DNA of 49,474 nt. Origin: Weeksella massiliensis. GTDB lineage: Bacteria; Bacteroidota; Bacteroidia; Flavobacteriales; Weeksellaceae. Under the pieces are notes generated by a model. The model saw nothing but the letters and a program-made list of their open reading frames with translations, ran no database searches and had not been told where the DNA came from. The DNA lies in NCBI GenBank assembly GCA_000751595.1, contig CCMH01000010.1, forward strand, positions 1-49,474, given 5' to 3'. The translations under genes were made by a program, and so were the position numbers. This document shows, piece after piece, positions 35,496 to 44,179 of this stretch. Each line of letters opens with the position of its first letter. The first letter of the stretch is position 1.

Positions 35496-36131
35496 TTAAT
35501 TGTCATCCTCGTAAACAGGTTTCAGAACGCCACGTGCAAAATCCCGCTGTAAGATTACTTCTATAAAGTAATCTTCGCGTGTTTTTTTGGGTTCGAAAGT
35601 TTGTTTTAGACTTATATCATAAGCTCCACCTGCAGAGTTCCATAGAAAAGCTTTTACGCCTCCTCGCAATTCTTTGATGATGTCATAAGCAGTTTTATCG
35701 GTTTCGCGATAGATGAGTTTGGTTAAAATTTGTCCCCGAGAGGTTGTTAAATTTTTTAAATTCTTCTCAAACTGATCCGCTAAAAGCGTTTGTCTTTTTT
35801 TGATGAATTTTTTTTGATCTTTTCGATGATCCATTTTTTCGATGGAATCGGTGACAAAATTATATTCACGTACCGCTGTGCGTACATAAGGCCAAACATC
35901 ACGAACTCGTTGTCTCAACCAAATATAATACTTTTTTTCTAAATCGGTCTTTAGATTTAGAGAATATATTTCCGATTCTTTTAATTGAATCGTATCCATA
36001 AAATCAAGTTGTTGCATCGATTCATCTTGGCGAATCGTATCCTTCTTCAAACCAAAATCAATCCCAAACAATTGTGCCGAAACTTGGGTGTAACCTAAAA
36101 AAATAAAAATCAGGAAATAAACAATTCTCAT
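35496..36131 (-). CDS. DUF4294 domain protein, exported
   Basis: A 211-residue protein with a signal peptide (MRIVYFLIFIFLGYTQVSAQ, residues 1-20) and a DUF4294 domain: YYIWLRQRVRDVWPYVRTA (about 67-85), RGQILTKLIYRETDKTAYD and RGGVKAFLWNSAGGAYDISL. The family is found in Bacteroidota and is functionally uncharacterised. Likely periplasmic. It precedes pfkA by 42 bp and may share its transcript. Confidence 0.85.
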   Translation of the reverse strand: MRIVYFLIFIFLGYTQVSAQLFGIDFGLKKDTIRQDESMQQLDFMDTIQLKESEIYSLNLKTDLEKKYYIWLRQRVRDVWPYVRTAVREYNFVTDSIEKMDHRKDQKKFIKKRQTLLADQFEKNLKNLTTSRGQILTKLIYRETDKTAYDIIKELRGGVKAFLWNSAGGAYDISLKQTFEPKKTREDYFIEVILQRDFARGVLKPVYEDDN

Positions 36132-36165
36132 GCGCTCTCTTCTACAAAAATTGTTCCCAATTTAC

Positions 36166-36173
36166 TACATTTG
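36166..36173 (+). promoter_or_regulatory. Putative -7 element for the M42 peptidase gene
   Basis: TACATTTG, an exact match, 18 bp before ATG 36192. The in-frame TTG at 36171 lies within it. No TTG is found at ideal -33 spacing. Confidence 0.45.
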
Positions 36174-36191
36174 TACAACACTAAACAAATT

Positions 36192-37283
36192 ATGATGAAA
36201 GAGAACCAATTATTCGACGAAAAGTCAATGAACTTTTTAGAAAAATATTTAAATACTGCATCACCAACGGGATTCGAAGTAGAAGGACAAAAAGTTTGGA
36301 TAGATTATATTCGTCCTTTTGTCGATGAAGTGCATACTGATAATTACGGAACTGCTTATGGTGTAATAAATCCTGAAGCCGACTATAAAGTGGTTATCGA
36401 GGCGCATGCAGACGAAATCTCTTGGTTTGTAAACTATATTTCAGATGATGGGTTAATTTATGTGATCAGAAACGGAGGATCAGACCATATGATTGCGCCA
36501 TCTAAGGTGGTAAATATCCATACCAAAAAAGGAATCGTGAAAGGGGTCTTTGGCTGGCCAGCAATTCACTTGCGCACTGCCGGAAAAGAAGAGGCGCCAA
36601 CCCCAGATAAAATTTGGATCGATGTCGGATGCACGTCCAAAGAAGAAGTACTCGAGTTGGGTGTTCATGTAGGATGTGTGATAACGTATCCAGATGAATT
36701 TTTTACCCTAAATAACCGTTATTTCGTTTGTCGTGCAATCGATAATCGAATGGGCGGATTTATGATTGCAGAAGTTGCTCGTAAATTATTCGAACAAAAA
36801 GATCAATTGAATTTTGGTTTATATATCGTGAATGCGGTACAAGAAGAAGTAGGATTACGTGGAGCCGAAATGGTAACGCAAACCATCAAACCCAATGTTG
36901 CGATTATCACCGATGTTACCCATGATACCACGACTCCGATGATTACAAAATCTAAAGAAGGTGAACAAAAATGTGGAGACGGACCTGTAATTTATTATGC
37001 GCCTGCAGTACAAAATAATTTGCGCGAACTGATAATCGATACAGCCGAAAAAGAAAACATTCCTTTCCAGCGTGCGGCGAGTTCGCGAGTTACCGGAACC
37101 GATACCGATGCTTTTGCGTATAGCAATGGCGGCGTGCCTTCGGCGCTAATTTCTTTGCCTTTGCGTTATATGCATACAACGGTGGAAATGGTGCACCAAA
37201 GCGATGTGAAAAATGTTATCGAACTGATTTATTCTTCTGTAAAAACCATCGAAAATAACCAAGATTTCAGATATATTCAATAG
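36192..37283 (+). CDS. M42 family metallopeptidase (glutamyl aminopeptidase-like)
   Basis: A 363-residue (or 362, from ATG 36195) cytosolic di-zinc peptidase. Metal and catalytic motifs: VIEAHADEIS (His), CRAIDNRMGG (bridging Asp), VQEEVGLRGAEM (Glu pair), IITDVTHDTT (Asp) and MHTTVEMVHQSDV (His). The N-terminal LEKYLNTASPTGFEVEGQKVW is typical of the family. A copy of the dispersed GGTAGGAT repeat begins 3 bp after its stop, followed by a terminator. Confidence 0.92.
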   Translation: MMKENQLFDEKSMNFLEKYLNTASPTGFEVEGQKVWIDYIRPFVDEVHTDNYGTAYGVINPEADYKVVIEAHADEISWFVNYISDDGLIYVIRNGGSDHMIAPSKVVNIHTKKGIVKGVFGWPAIHLRTAGKEEAPTPDKIWIDVGCTSKEEVLELGVHVGCVITYPDEFFTLNNRYFVCRAIDNRMGGFMIAEVARKLFEQKDQLNFGLYIVNAVQEEVGLRGAEMVTQTIKPNVAIITDVTHDTTTPMITKSKEGEQKCGDGPVIYYAPAVQNNLRELIIDTAEKENIPFQRAASSRVTGTDTDAFAYSNGGVPSALISLPLRYMHTTVEMVHQSDVKNVIELIYSSVKTIENNQDFRYIQ

Positions 37284-37285
37284 TT

Positions 37286-37310
37286 TTTCGGTAGGATGAA
37301 TAACAGAGCG
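37286..37310 (-). repeat. Dispersed GGTAGGAT repeat, extended copy
   Basis: TTTCGGTAGGATGAA, three bases, then CAGAGCG, beginning 3 bp after the M42 stop codon. Confidence 0.75.
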
Positions 37311-37352
37311 TTTAATTTTTCCTATCCTTAAAATTGAAAAAATCAAGTCGAA

Positions 37353-37386
37353 AAATCATGTTCTGAAAAGGACATGATTTTTTTAT
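37353..37386 (+). terminator. Terminator of the M42 peptidase gene
   Basis: AAATCATGT (37353-37361) and ACATGATTT (37372-37380) with T·G and C-G pairs further in, followed by a T run. Confidence 0.85.
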
Positions 37387-37440
37387 TTTAATAGAAAATG
37401 AAGTAAGAAAAAGTCTGCTTCATTTTAGAATCATCAATTC

Positions 37441-37470
37441 TCTAAGCGCTTAGAATCTATCCTACCGAAA
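37441..37470. promoter_or_regulatory. 14-bp palindrome and GGTAGGAT motif upstream of purN
   Basis: TCTAAGCGCTTAGA (37441-37454) is a perfect palindrome, 32 bp before the purN -33 element. Directly after it ATCCTACCGAAA (37459-37470) is a minus-strand copy of the dispersed motif. A further inverted repeat AAAATGAAG / CTTCATTTT lies at 37395-37426. Possible operator; no ORF is supported in the 286-bp gap. Confidence 0.5.
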
Positions 37471-37486
37471 TATACGAAGCGAAAGC

Positions 37487-37517
37487 TTGGCAACTCCTCA
37501 AGAAAAAATTATCTTTG
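37487..37517 (+). promoter_or_regulatory. Promoter of purN-purH-purD
   Basis: TTG (37487-37489), 20-bp spacer, TATCTTTG (37510-37517): both parts match the consensus. Predicted start near 37524. Confidence 0.72.
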
Positions 37518-37569
37518 TAACCAATAAAAAGGATTCGACTTTTTTGCGGATTTCCTAAAAATTGATTTC

Positions 37570-38148
37570 ATGAAAATAGCAGTGTTTGTTTCCGGTGGAG
37601 GAACAAATCTTCAGACCCTCATAGATGCGGTAGAAGAAGGACGATTACCCAATGTAGAAATTTCTATGGTGATGGCCGACCGCGATTGTTTTGCCATAGA
37701 AAGGGCGCTTGATCATGAAATTAGAACTTATCTACTCGACCGTAAAACTTTCTCAGAAGATGCGCTTCATAATTTAGAAGGCGAAGAAATCGACCTGATT
37801 GTTTTAGCAGGTTTTCTCAGTATTTTATCCAAAGATTTTACCGAAATTTGGGGAGATAGAATGATCAATATTCACCCTTCTTTATTACCGAAATTTGGTG
37901 GAAAAGGTATGTACGGTGCGCATGTGCACAAGGCTGTTTTAGAAGCCAAAGAAACAATTTCTGGAGCAACAGTGCATTATGTAACGGCCGAAGTAGATGA
38001 AGGTGCGATTGTTTGTCAAGGTGAATTTGAAGTAGAAAAAAACGATCAATTAGAAGATTTACAACGAAAAGTAGCCGAAGTAGAACAGCGAATTTTAGTA
38101 GAAGCTGTACAGAAAATCAGCACTCAATCGGCTGAAAAAAAGGATTGA
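37570..38148 (+). CDS. purN: Phosphoribosylglycinamide formyltransferase
   Basis: A 192-residue enzyme transferring the formyl group of 10-formyl-THF to GAR in purine synthesis. FVSGGGTNLQTLID at the N-terminus (phosphate loop), LAGFLSILS, NIHPSLLPKFGGKGMYGAHVHKAV with the catalytic Asn/His, and SGATVHYVTAEVDEGAIV with the catalytic Asp. First gene of the purN-purH-purD cluster; purH follows after 38 bp. Confidence 0.95.
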   Translation: MKIAVFVSGGGTNLQTLIDAVEEGRLPNVEISMVMADRDCFAIERALDHEIRTYLLDRKTFSEDALHNLEGEEIDLIVLAGFLSILSKDFTEIWGDRMINIHPSLLPKFGGKGMYGAHVHKAVLEAKETISGATVHYVTAEVDEGAIVCQGEFEVEKNDQLEDLQRKVAEVEQRILVEAVQKISTQSAEKKD

Positions 38149-38186
38149 AAGAAAAAACTAAAAAAACTTTAAAAACAAATATTCTC

Positions 38187-39707
38187 ATGCAAAGACAAGC
38201 ACTAATCAGTGTTTCAGACAAAACCAATCTGTTGCCCTTTGCGCAATTTTTACAAGCGCAGAATTACAAGATTTTATCAACCGGCGGAACTTTCAAGTTC
38301 TTGCAAGATAATGGAGTTGAGGTAACAGAAGTAAAAGATGTTACGCAATTTCCAGAGATTTTAGATGGACGTGTAAAAACCTTGCATCCTGCAATTCATG
38401 GTGGGATTTTGGCGCGTAGATCAGATGATAAACATATGGAAACCTTGCGCGATCATCAAATCAACCCGATTGATATTGTCGTGGTGAATTTATATCCTTT
38501 TTTTGAAAAATTAAATACCGGACTTTCTGAAGCCGAGATGATAGAATTTATCGATATCGGAGGTCCATCGATGTTGCGTTCGTCTGCTAAAAATTTTCAA
38601 GACGTAACTGTTATTACCGAAGTTGAAGATTATGCATTGGTAGAAAAGCAAATTACCGAAAATGGAGAAACTTCTTTGGCTACCCGAAAAAAGTTTGCAG
38701 CGAAAGTTTTCAACCTTACAGCGGCGTATGATGCAGCAATTTCGACTTATTTATCCGATTCATTAGAAGAAGAGTTTCCTAAATATTTAGAAACAGCATA
38801 CGAAAAACGAATGGATTTGCGCTATGGTGAAAATCCACATCAGAAAGCTGCCTATTATGTCGATAAAACCAAAGATGGTGCAATGAAAGACTTTGCTTAT
38901 TTACAAGGTAAAGAATTGTCTTTCAATAATATTCGCGATATGGATTTGGCTTATAAAGTAGTTGCTGAATTTGACGAAACGTGTTGTTGTGCAGTGAAAC
39001 ATTCTACGCCTTGCGGAGTTGCAATTGGCGATTCTGTTTCAGAAGTGTACGAGAAAACTTATGCTTGTGATCCGATGTCAATTTTTGGTGGGATTGTAGC
39101 ATTCAATAAAGAAGTAGATGCAAAAACAGCACGAGAATTGGTGAAGATTTTCTTAGAAATTGTCATTGCTCCGGCCTTTACAGCTGAAGCGTTGGAAGTT
39201 TTTAAACAAAAGAAAAACTTACGCATCATTCAGGTGAAAAATCCAGTTTCTGATAAACAAACCTACGTAAAAGTTGATGGTGGTCTTTTGGTACAATCAA
39301 GTGATAATCAATTTTCGAATACCTTTAATATTGTTACCGAGATAGAGCCAACAAGCAAACAAATGACCGATCTTATTTTTGCTCAGAAGATTGTTAAATG
39401 GGTAAAATCAAACGCAATTGTTGTAGCAACAAACGGACAAGCATACGGAATTGGAGGTGGACAAACGAATCGTATTTGGGCTGCGCAACAAGCTATTGAG
39501 CGTGCCAAAGAAAAAGTAAACGAGGAGTTGGTTTTGGCTTCTGATGCTTTTTTTCCGTTCCGTGATGTGGTAGATTTTGCTGCCGAAAATGGTATTCAAG
39601 CAATTATTCAACCGGGTGGATCGGTAAAAGATCAAGATTCTATTGAGGCGTGTAACGAACATCAAATTCCGATGGTATTTACAGGAATGCGTCATTTCAT
39701 GCATTAA
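38187..39707 (+). CDS. purH: Bifunctional AICAR formyltransferase / IMP cyclohydrolase
   Basis: A 506-residue enzyme for the last two steps to IMP. The N-terminal MGS-like cyclohydrolase domain starts QALISVSDKTNLLPFAQFL, with STGGTFKFL and DGRVKTLHPAIHGGIL. The transformylase domain has MDLRYGENPHQKAAYY, SFNNIRDMDLAYK, VKHSTPCGVAIG (catalytic Lys-His) and IGGGQTNRIWAA. The start was set at ATG 38187; an upstream in-frame TTG (38145) overlaps purN and adds 14 non-family residues. The stop is followed at once by a dispersed-motif copy. Confidence 0.96.
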   Translation: MQRQALISVSDKTNLLPFAQFLQAQNYKILSTGGTFKFLQDNGVEVTEVKDVTQFPEILDGRVKTLHPAIHGGILARRSDDKHMETLRDHQINPIDIVVVNLYPFFEKLNTGLSEAEMIEFIDIGGPSMLRSSAKNFQDVTVITEVEDYALVEKQITENGETSLATRKKFAAKVFNLTAAYDAAISTYLSDSLEEEFPKYLETAYEKRMDLRYGENPHQKAAYYVDKTKDGAMKDFAYLQGKELSFNNIRDMDLAYKVVAEFDETCCCAVKHSTPCGVAIGDSVSEVYEKTYACDPMSIFGGIVAFNKEVDAKTARELVKIFLEIVIAPAFTAEALEVFKQKKNLRIIQVKNPVSDKQTYVKVDGGLLVQSSDNQFSNTFNIVTEIEPTSKQMTDLIFAQKIVKWVKSNAIVVATNGQAYGIGGGQTNRIWAAQQAIERAKEKVNEELVLASDAFFPFRDVVDFAAENGIQAIIQPGGSVKDQDSIEACNEHQIPMVFTGMRHFMH

Positions 39708-39709
39708 TC

Positions 39710-39720
39710 GCATCCTACCT
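39710..39720 (-). repeat. Dispersed GGTAGGAT motif, core only
   Basis: GCATCCTACCT begins 2 bp after the purH stop, in the 33-bp purH-purD gap. On the minus strand it reads AGGTAGGATGC. Confidence 0.6.
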
Positions 39721-39740
39721 AACTTTTAAAAAATCATACA

Positions 39741-41003
39741 ATGAGTACAAAAATTTTAATAATAGGAAGTGGTGGACGAGAGCATGCAATTGGTTGGAAG
39801 TTTGCTGAAGATTTTAAACAAAAACAGGAAAAAGTTGACTTATTTTTTGCGCCCGGAAATGCAGGAACGGCAAAATTAGGTGAAAATGTTGCCTTGAATT
39901 CTATCGCCGAAATGAAAGATTTTGCTTTAGAAAACATGATCGATCTTACTTTCGTTGGTCCTGAAGCCGAATTGGCAGAAGGAATTGTAGATCTTTTTCA
40001 TGCGAATCATTTACCGATTTTTGGTCCACATCGAGAAGCAGCTCAGTTAGAAGCTTCTAAAGCTTTTGCAAAAGATTTTATGCATAAATATGGCGTAAAA
40101 ACTGCTGAATATAAAGTTTTTCAAGGTCCGATGTTGGCCATCGAATATTTAGAAAAAGCAACTTTCCCGATTGTGGTAAAAGCTTCTGGTTTAGCTGCCG
40201 GAAAAGGTGTGATTATTTGCAAAGATTTCGATGAAGCTAAAAAAGCGGTTCTAGAAATTATGGAAGACAAAACCTTTGGGGATGCCGGAAATGAAGTTGT
40301 GATTGAAGAATATTTAGAGGGATTCGAAGCGTCGATTCTTTCTTTTTTCAACGGAAAAACCATTGTTCCTTTTGTGTCTGCAAAAGATCATAAAAAAATC
40401 GGTGAAGGAGAAACCGGACTCAATACCGGTGGAATGGGGGCAATTGCACCGAATCCTTTGTTTACCGAAGCGCATTATCAGGCGTTTGTAGAAGATATTT
40501 TAGAGCCAACAAAATGCGGGCTGATCAAAGAAGATTTACGATTCTCTGGGGTTATTTTCTTTGGATTGATGATTACTACAAAAGGAGTTTATCTCTTAGA
40601 ATATAATTTGCGAATGGGAGATCCAGAAACGCAAACAACCTTGCCATTGCTCGAAAATGACTTGTTTGATGTCGTGCAAAAAGCTGTGAAAAACGAAGAG
40701 TTTTCGTTGCAATTTAGTTCGCAACATAGTTGTTGTGTCGTGATGGTTTCTGGTGGTTATCCAGGTAATTACGAGAAAGGATATCCGATCAGAGGATTGG
40801 ATCAGGTTGCATGTCCGACGTTTATTGCGGGTGCGAAACTGGTTCAGGATGAGATTCTAACATCTGGTGGACGAGTGCTTAATGTGGTTGGCGTAGGAAA
40901 TTCGTTAGAAGAAGCTAGAACAACGGCTTACGAGAATGTAGCAAAAATTCATTTCGATTATGAATATTATCGTAAAGATATTGGTTTGATAGAAAATAAG
41001 TAA
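39741..41003 (+). CDS. purD: Phosphoribosylamine-glycine ligase
   Basis: A 420-residue ATP-grasp enzyme making GAR from phosphoribosylamine, glycine and ATP. LIIGSGGREHAIGWKF at the N-terminus, FAPGNAGTAKLGENV, FVGPEAELAEGIVD, the ATP-grasp core IVVKASGLAAGKGVIIC, NTGGMGAIAPNPLF, and YNLRMGDPETQTTLPLL with the metal-binding acidic residues. Third gene of the pur cluster, ending in a strong terminator. Confidence 0.96.
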   Translation: MSTKILIIGSGGREHAIGWKFAEDFKQKQEKVDLFFAPGNAGTAKLGENVALNSIAEMKDFALENMIDLTFVGPEAELAEGIVDLFHANHLPIFGPHREAAQLEASKAFAKDFMHKYGVKTAEYKVFQGPMLAIEYLEKATFPIVVKASGLAAGKGVIICKDFDEAKKAVLEIMEDKTFGDAGNEVVIEEYLEGFEASILSFFNGKTIVPFVSAKDHKKIGEGETGLNTGGMGAIAPNPLFTEAHYQAFVEDILEPTKCGLIKEDLRFSGVIFFGLMITTKGVYLLEYNLRMGDPETQTTLPLLENDLFDVVQKAVKNEEFSLQFSSQHSCCVVMVSGGYPGNYEKGYPIRGLDQVACPTFIAGAKLVQDEILTSGGRVLNVVGVGNSLEEARTTAYENVAKIHFDYEYYRKDIGLIENK

Positions 41004-41020
41004 TGATTAACTATTTATAT

Positions 41021-41068
41021 CAACCATCAAAAAAAAGCGACTATTTGGTCGCTTTTTTTGTTGGTTGA
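41021..41068 (+). terminator. Terminator of purD
   Basis: AAAAAAGCGAC and GTCGCTTTTTT form the core stem. Outer bases CAACCA and TGGTTG extend it to a near-perfect 20-bp inverted repeat, followed by a T-rich tract. Confidence 0.88.
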
Positions 41069-41072
41069 TTTT

Positions 41073-41096
41073 TCGCCTGTATTTCATCCTACCAAA
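41073..41096 (-). repeat. Dispersed GGTAGGAT repeat, extended copy
   Basis: On the minus strand: TTTGGTAGGATGAA, three bases, then CAGGCGA. It lies just after the purD terminator. Confidence 0.75.
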
Positions 41097-41138
41097 AAAA
41101 AGGAGAAAAAGTTGAAAAGCTCTTTTTTTATAAATCCG

Positions 41139-41146
41139 TATATTTG
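41139..41146 (+). promoter_or_regulatory. Putative -7 element for the FAH-family gene
   Basis: TATATTTG, an exact match, 24 bp before the ATG at 41171. The nearest TTG (41112-41114) is 24 bp upstream, slightly too far. Confidence 0.5.
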
Positions 41147-41170
41147 TAACCGGAAAAAATAGTATAAAAA

Positions 41171-42031
41171 ATGAAGTTAATTCGCTTTGGAAAAATAGGA
41201 GAAGAGAAATCTGGAGTTGTGATCGATGAGATCAGGTACGATGTTTCTGCTTCTGGAATTGTGTATGATGAAGATTTTTTTGGGTCTGAAGAAAAAACAG
41301 CAGCCTTGAAAAAATACATCAAAGAAAACAGAAATTCTTTGACAGTTGTATCGAATGAAGAGCGTTTGGGGCCACCGATGGTTCGACCTGGGAAAATTGT
41401 TTGTGTGGGATTGAACTTTGAAGATCATGTGAAAGAAACAGGACTAGAACAACAACCCGAACCGATAATGTTTCTCAAAGCCAATCAATCTTTTTGTGGG
41501 CCGCAAGACGGTATTATGCAACCTAACGGTTCTACCAAAATGGATTGGGAAACTGAGTTGGCGGTAATAATTGGTAAGAAAGCCAATAATGTAAGCGAAG
41601 AAGAAGCAATGGATTATGTGTACGGCTATGCGCTGATGAATGATGTTTCGGAGCGTGCATTTCAGACCGATCGAGGAGGAACTTGGGATAAAGGAAAAGG
41701 GTGCGATACTTTTGCGCCGCTTGGTCCATGGATTGTGACAAAAGATGAGGTAGAAGATGTGGATAATTTAGGGTTATGGCTGAAATTGAACGGTGAAATG
41801 ATGCAAGACGGAAACACGCGCGATTTCATTTACCGTATTCCGAAATTGATTGCCTATCTAAGTCAGTTTTTATCGTTGATGCCAGGTGATATTTTATCGA
41901 CTGGTTCGCCTGCCGGATCGGGCATGGGGAAAGAGCCACAAGTTTGGCTAAAACCTGGAGATGTAATCGAGTATGGAGGAGATTATTTAGGAAGTACAAC
42001 GCAGACGATTCTTCCTTTTAGTAAAGATTAG
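41171..42031 (+). CDS. Fumarylacetoacetate hydrolase family protein
   Basis: A 286-residue FAH-fold enzyme: short N-terminal domain (to about residue 70), then VGLNFEDHVKETG, PIMFLKANQSFCGP, the metal ligands in MDWETELAVIIGKKA, YALMNDVSERAFQ, KGCDTFAPLGPWIV and LSTGSPAGSGMG. The arrangement suits acylpyruvate hydrolases, 2-hydroxyhepta-2,4-dienedioate isomerases or oxaloacetate decarboxylases; the substrate is not decided. Monocistronic between purD and the ribosomal operon. Confidence 0.88.
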   Translation: MKLIRFGKIGEEKSGVVIDEIRYDVSASGIVYDEDFFGSEEKTAALKKYIKENRNSLTVVSNEERLGPPMVRPGKIVCVGLNFEDHVKETGLEQQPEPIMFLKANQSFCGPQDGIMQPNGSTKMDWETELAVIIGKKANNVSEEEAMDYVYGYALMNDVSERAFQTDRGGTWDKGKGCDTFAPLGPWIVTKDEVEDVDNLGLWLKLNGEMMQDGNTRDFIYRIPKLIAYLSQFLSLMPGDILSTGSPAGSGMGKEPQVWLKPGDVIEYGGDYLGSTTQTILPFSKD

Positions 42032-42116
42032 GATTGGATTGTTTTTTTTTTGTTAGGAAAGTCGATTTGATTAGTTTTTGATTGAGTTGATAAATCTTGA
42101 TAAATAAGGAAGAGAA

Positions 42117-42132
42117 TTATCCTACCGAGAAA
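42117..42132 (-). repeat. Dispersed GGTAGGAT motif, core only
   Basis: TTATCCTACCGAGAAA in the 301-bp gap before rplM; on the minus strand CTCGGTAGGATAA. The rest of the gap is AT-rich and contains the rplM promoter, with no supported ORF. Confidence 0.65.
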
Positions 42133-42241
42133 AAGAAAATTTAGAGTATACAAAGGGAAAGAAAGATGAATGTTTTTGTTTTGATGAATCGCTTTGTATC
42201 TTCGCTGCGGTGTAAGAAAATAAAAATAAATAGATAAAAAT

Positions 42242-42282
42242 CAAATTCCTTTTTGCATTCCGAAAAGGAATTTGTACATTTG
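42242..42282 (+). promoter_or_regulatory. Promoter of rplM-rpsI with an overlapping inverted repeat
   Basis: TTG (42253-42255, in TTTTG), 19-bp spacer, TACATTTG (42275-42282): a full consensus match. A perfect 12-bp inverted repeat, CAAATTCCTTTT (42242-42253) and AAAAGGAATTTG (42263-42274), spans the -33 region and ends at the -7 element. This position suggests an operator rather than a terminator, since no T run follows. Confidence 0.7.
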
Positions 42283-42332
42283 CACCCCGATCATAGTGTC
42301 GGTAATTAAGTAAAATATTAAAAATCAAGAGA

Positions 42333-42788
42333 GTGGACACGTTAAGTTACAAAACTACATCAGCCAACAAAGAAACTGCCCAAAAAGAATGGGTGGTTGT
42401 GGACGCTTCTGGCCTTAATTTAGGTCGCCTGTCATCAGGTTTAGCGAAGCTCCTTAGAGGGAAACACAAAACCAATTTCACCCCACATGCAGATTGTGGA
42501 GATTATGTTATTGTGTTGAATGCAGACAAAGTTGAATTGTCTGGGAACAAATGGGAGGATAAATTATATATCCGTCACACAGGTTATCCAGGAGGACAAA
42601 GATCATTAACAGCAACAGAGTTGTATAATAAAGATCCTAAACGTCTTATCGATAAATCTGTAAAAGGGATGTTGCCAAAAAACAAATTAGGAGCAGCATT
42701 ATTGAAAAATTTACACATTTTCGTTGGAGAAGAGCATACACATGAAGCTCAACAACCAAAGAAAATTGATATTAACCAATACTTATAA
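42333..42788 (+). CDS. rplM: 50S ribosomal protein L13
   Basis: A 151-residue L13. [53 protein letters not shown] and the near-C-terminal [20 protein letters not shown] are typical. The start codon is GTG (42333): MDTLSYKT is the usual flavobacterial N-terminus, and no ATG stands near it. rpsI follows after 8 bp. Confidence 0.97.
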   Translation: MDTLSYKTTSANKETAQKEWVVVDASGLNLGRLSSGLAKLLRGKHKTNFTPHADCGDYVIVLNADKVELSGNKWEDKLYIRHTGYPGGQRSLTATELYNKDPKRLIDKSVKGMLPKNKLGAALLKNLHIFVGEEHTHEAQQPKKIDINQYL

Positions 42789-42796
42789 TTAAATCC

Positions 42797-43183
42797 ATGG
42801 CAATAGTTCATAAAATAGGACGTAGAAAAAAATCTGTAGCCCGTGTATATTTACAAGAAGGGACTGGAGAAATCTATATCAACGGACGTACTTTAGCAGA
42901 TTATTTTGGGACAGACGTTTTACGTTACAAAGTAGAACAACCTTTTTTAATCACTGGTACAAAAGAGAAATATAACGTAGATGTTAAGGTATTTGGAGGT
43001 GGAAACACTGGACAAGCTGAGGCAATTCGTTTAGCAATTTCTCGTGCATTATGTGAGGTAGACGCAGAATTTCGTTTAGAGTTGAAACCAGAAGGTTTAT
43101 TAACTCGTGACCCACGTATGGTAGAGCGTAAAAAATACGGTCAGAAGAAAGCACGTAAGAAATTCCAATTCTCTAAACGTTAA
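42797..43183 (+). CDS. rpsI: 30S ribosomal protein S9
   Basis: A 128-residue S9, the partner of L13 in nearly all bacteria. [25 protein letters not shown] at the start, [19 protein letters not shown] in the middle and the basic tail [18 protein letters not shown] that reaches into the P site. It lies 8 bp after rplM; a structured 125-bp gap separates it from rpsB. Confidence 0.97.
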   Translation: MAIVHKIGRRKKSVARVYLQEGTGEIYINGRTLADYFGTDVLRYKVEQPFLITGTKEKYNVDVKVFGGGNTGQAEAIRLAISRALCEVDAEFRLELKPEGLLTRDPRMVERKKYGQKKARKKFQFSKR

Positions 43184-43213
43184 TCAATTATTCAAATTAT
43201 TAAAAAATCCATT

Positions 43214-43287
43214 TTCCGTTGGTTTAGCATCTAAACAATTAAGGCGATTCATTTACCACTTAATTGTTGCTTGTTGAGAAAACGGAA
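43214..43287 (+). promoter_or_regulatory. Three-stem leader fold before rpsB
   Basis: TTCCGTT (43214-43220) pairs with AACGGAA (43281-43287) as a closing stem. Inside it, GTTTAG / CTAAAC (43222-43236) and AATTAAG / CTTAATT (43237-43265) form two hairpins, giving a three-way junction 21 nt before the rpsB start. Ribosomal-protein leaders often carry such folds for feedback by their product. Pairings are seen by eye; a role in S2 autoregulation is inferred. Confidence 0.5.
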
Positions 43288-43308
43288 CGTAAACTATCAA
43301 ATAAGAAA

Positions 43309-44058
43309 ATGGCAAAAGTAAACGTAAAAGACCTATTGAATGCAGGTGTGCATTTTGGTCACTTAACCAGAAAATGGAATCCGCACATGGCTCCTTATAT
43401 CTTTATGGAGAAAAACGGAATCCACATTATCGATCTTCACAAAACTGCAGTGAAGTTAGATGAAGCTTCAGAAGCATTGGGGAAAATCGCAGCATCAGGA
43501 CGTAAAATCCTTTTCGTTGCAACCAAAAAACAAGCAAAAGATGTAGTTGCTAAACATGCAGAAGAAGTAAACATGCCGTATATTACAGAACGTTGGCCTG
43601 GAGGTATGTTGACAAACTTTGTAACGATCCGTAAAGCAGTTAAAAAAATGAACTCTATTGACCGTATGAAAAAAGACGGTACTTTCGAAACTTTATCGAA
43701 AAAAGAAAGATTGCAAGTAGATCGTCAGCGTGCTAAGTTAGAGAAAAACTTAGGTTCTATCGCAGACATGACACGTCTTCCATCTGCTGTATTCGTAGTA
43801 GATACTGTACGTGAGCACATCGCAATCGCAGAAGCTAAAAAATTAGGTATTCCAGTATTTGCTATGGTAGATACCAATACCGATCCTCGTATTGTAGATT
43901 TCGCAATCCCTGCAAACGATGATGCTTCTAAATCTATCGATATCATTTTATCTAACGTAGCAGATTCTATCAAAACTGGTTTATCTACCCGTAAAGCAGA
44001 AAAAGAAAAAGCGAAAGAAGATAAAGAAGAAGGAGTAGAAAAATCACAAGAAGCTTAA
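43309..44058 (+). CDS. rpsB: 30S ribosomal protein S2
   Basis: A 249-residue S2. [67 protein letters not shown] and [14 protein letters not shown] are family hallmarks. The start is ATG 43309 ([10 protein letters not shown]); a frame from TTG 43264 would read through the leader fold. The C-terminus is a long lysine/glutamate-rich tail. tsf follows 121 bp later, the classic rpsB-tsf order. Confidence 0.97.
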   Translation: MAKVNVKDLLNAGVHFGHLTRKWNPHMAPYIFMEKNGIHIIDLHKTAVKLDEASEALGKIAASGRKILFVATKKQAKDVVAKHAEEVNMPYITERWPGGMLTNFVTIRKAVKKMNSIDRMKKDGTFETLSKKERLQVDRQRAKLEKNLGSIADMTRLPSAVFVVDTVREHIAIAEAKKLGIPVFAMVDTNTDPRIVDFAIPANDDASKSIDIILSNVADSIKTGLSTRKAEKEKAKEDKEEGVEKSQEA

Positions 44059-44098
44059 CATTTATTTGATGATTATGTCATCGATATAGTATAAAATT

Positions 44099-44135
44099 GT
44101 AGCTCCTACGTTTTCGGATGTATGAGCTACTTTTG
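44099..44135 (+). terminator. Hairpin between rpsB and tsf (possible partial terminator)
   Basis: GTAGCTC (44099-44105) and GAGCTAC (44124-44130) pair over 7 bp, followed by TTTTG. TACTTTTG at 44128-44135 is also an exact -7 consensus, so a tsf promoter may overlap it. The weak T run suggests read-through. Confidence 0.45.
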
Positions 44136-44179
44136 TTTCACACTACACAAGAAATACTAATAAAACAAAAAAAATAATT

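Noticed and set aside
36171-36191. TTG start for the M42 peptidase
   Set aside because: It lies inside a -7 element; two ATGs follow at 36192 and 36195.
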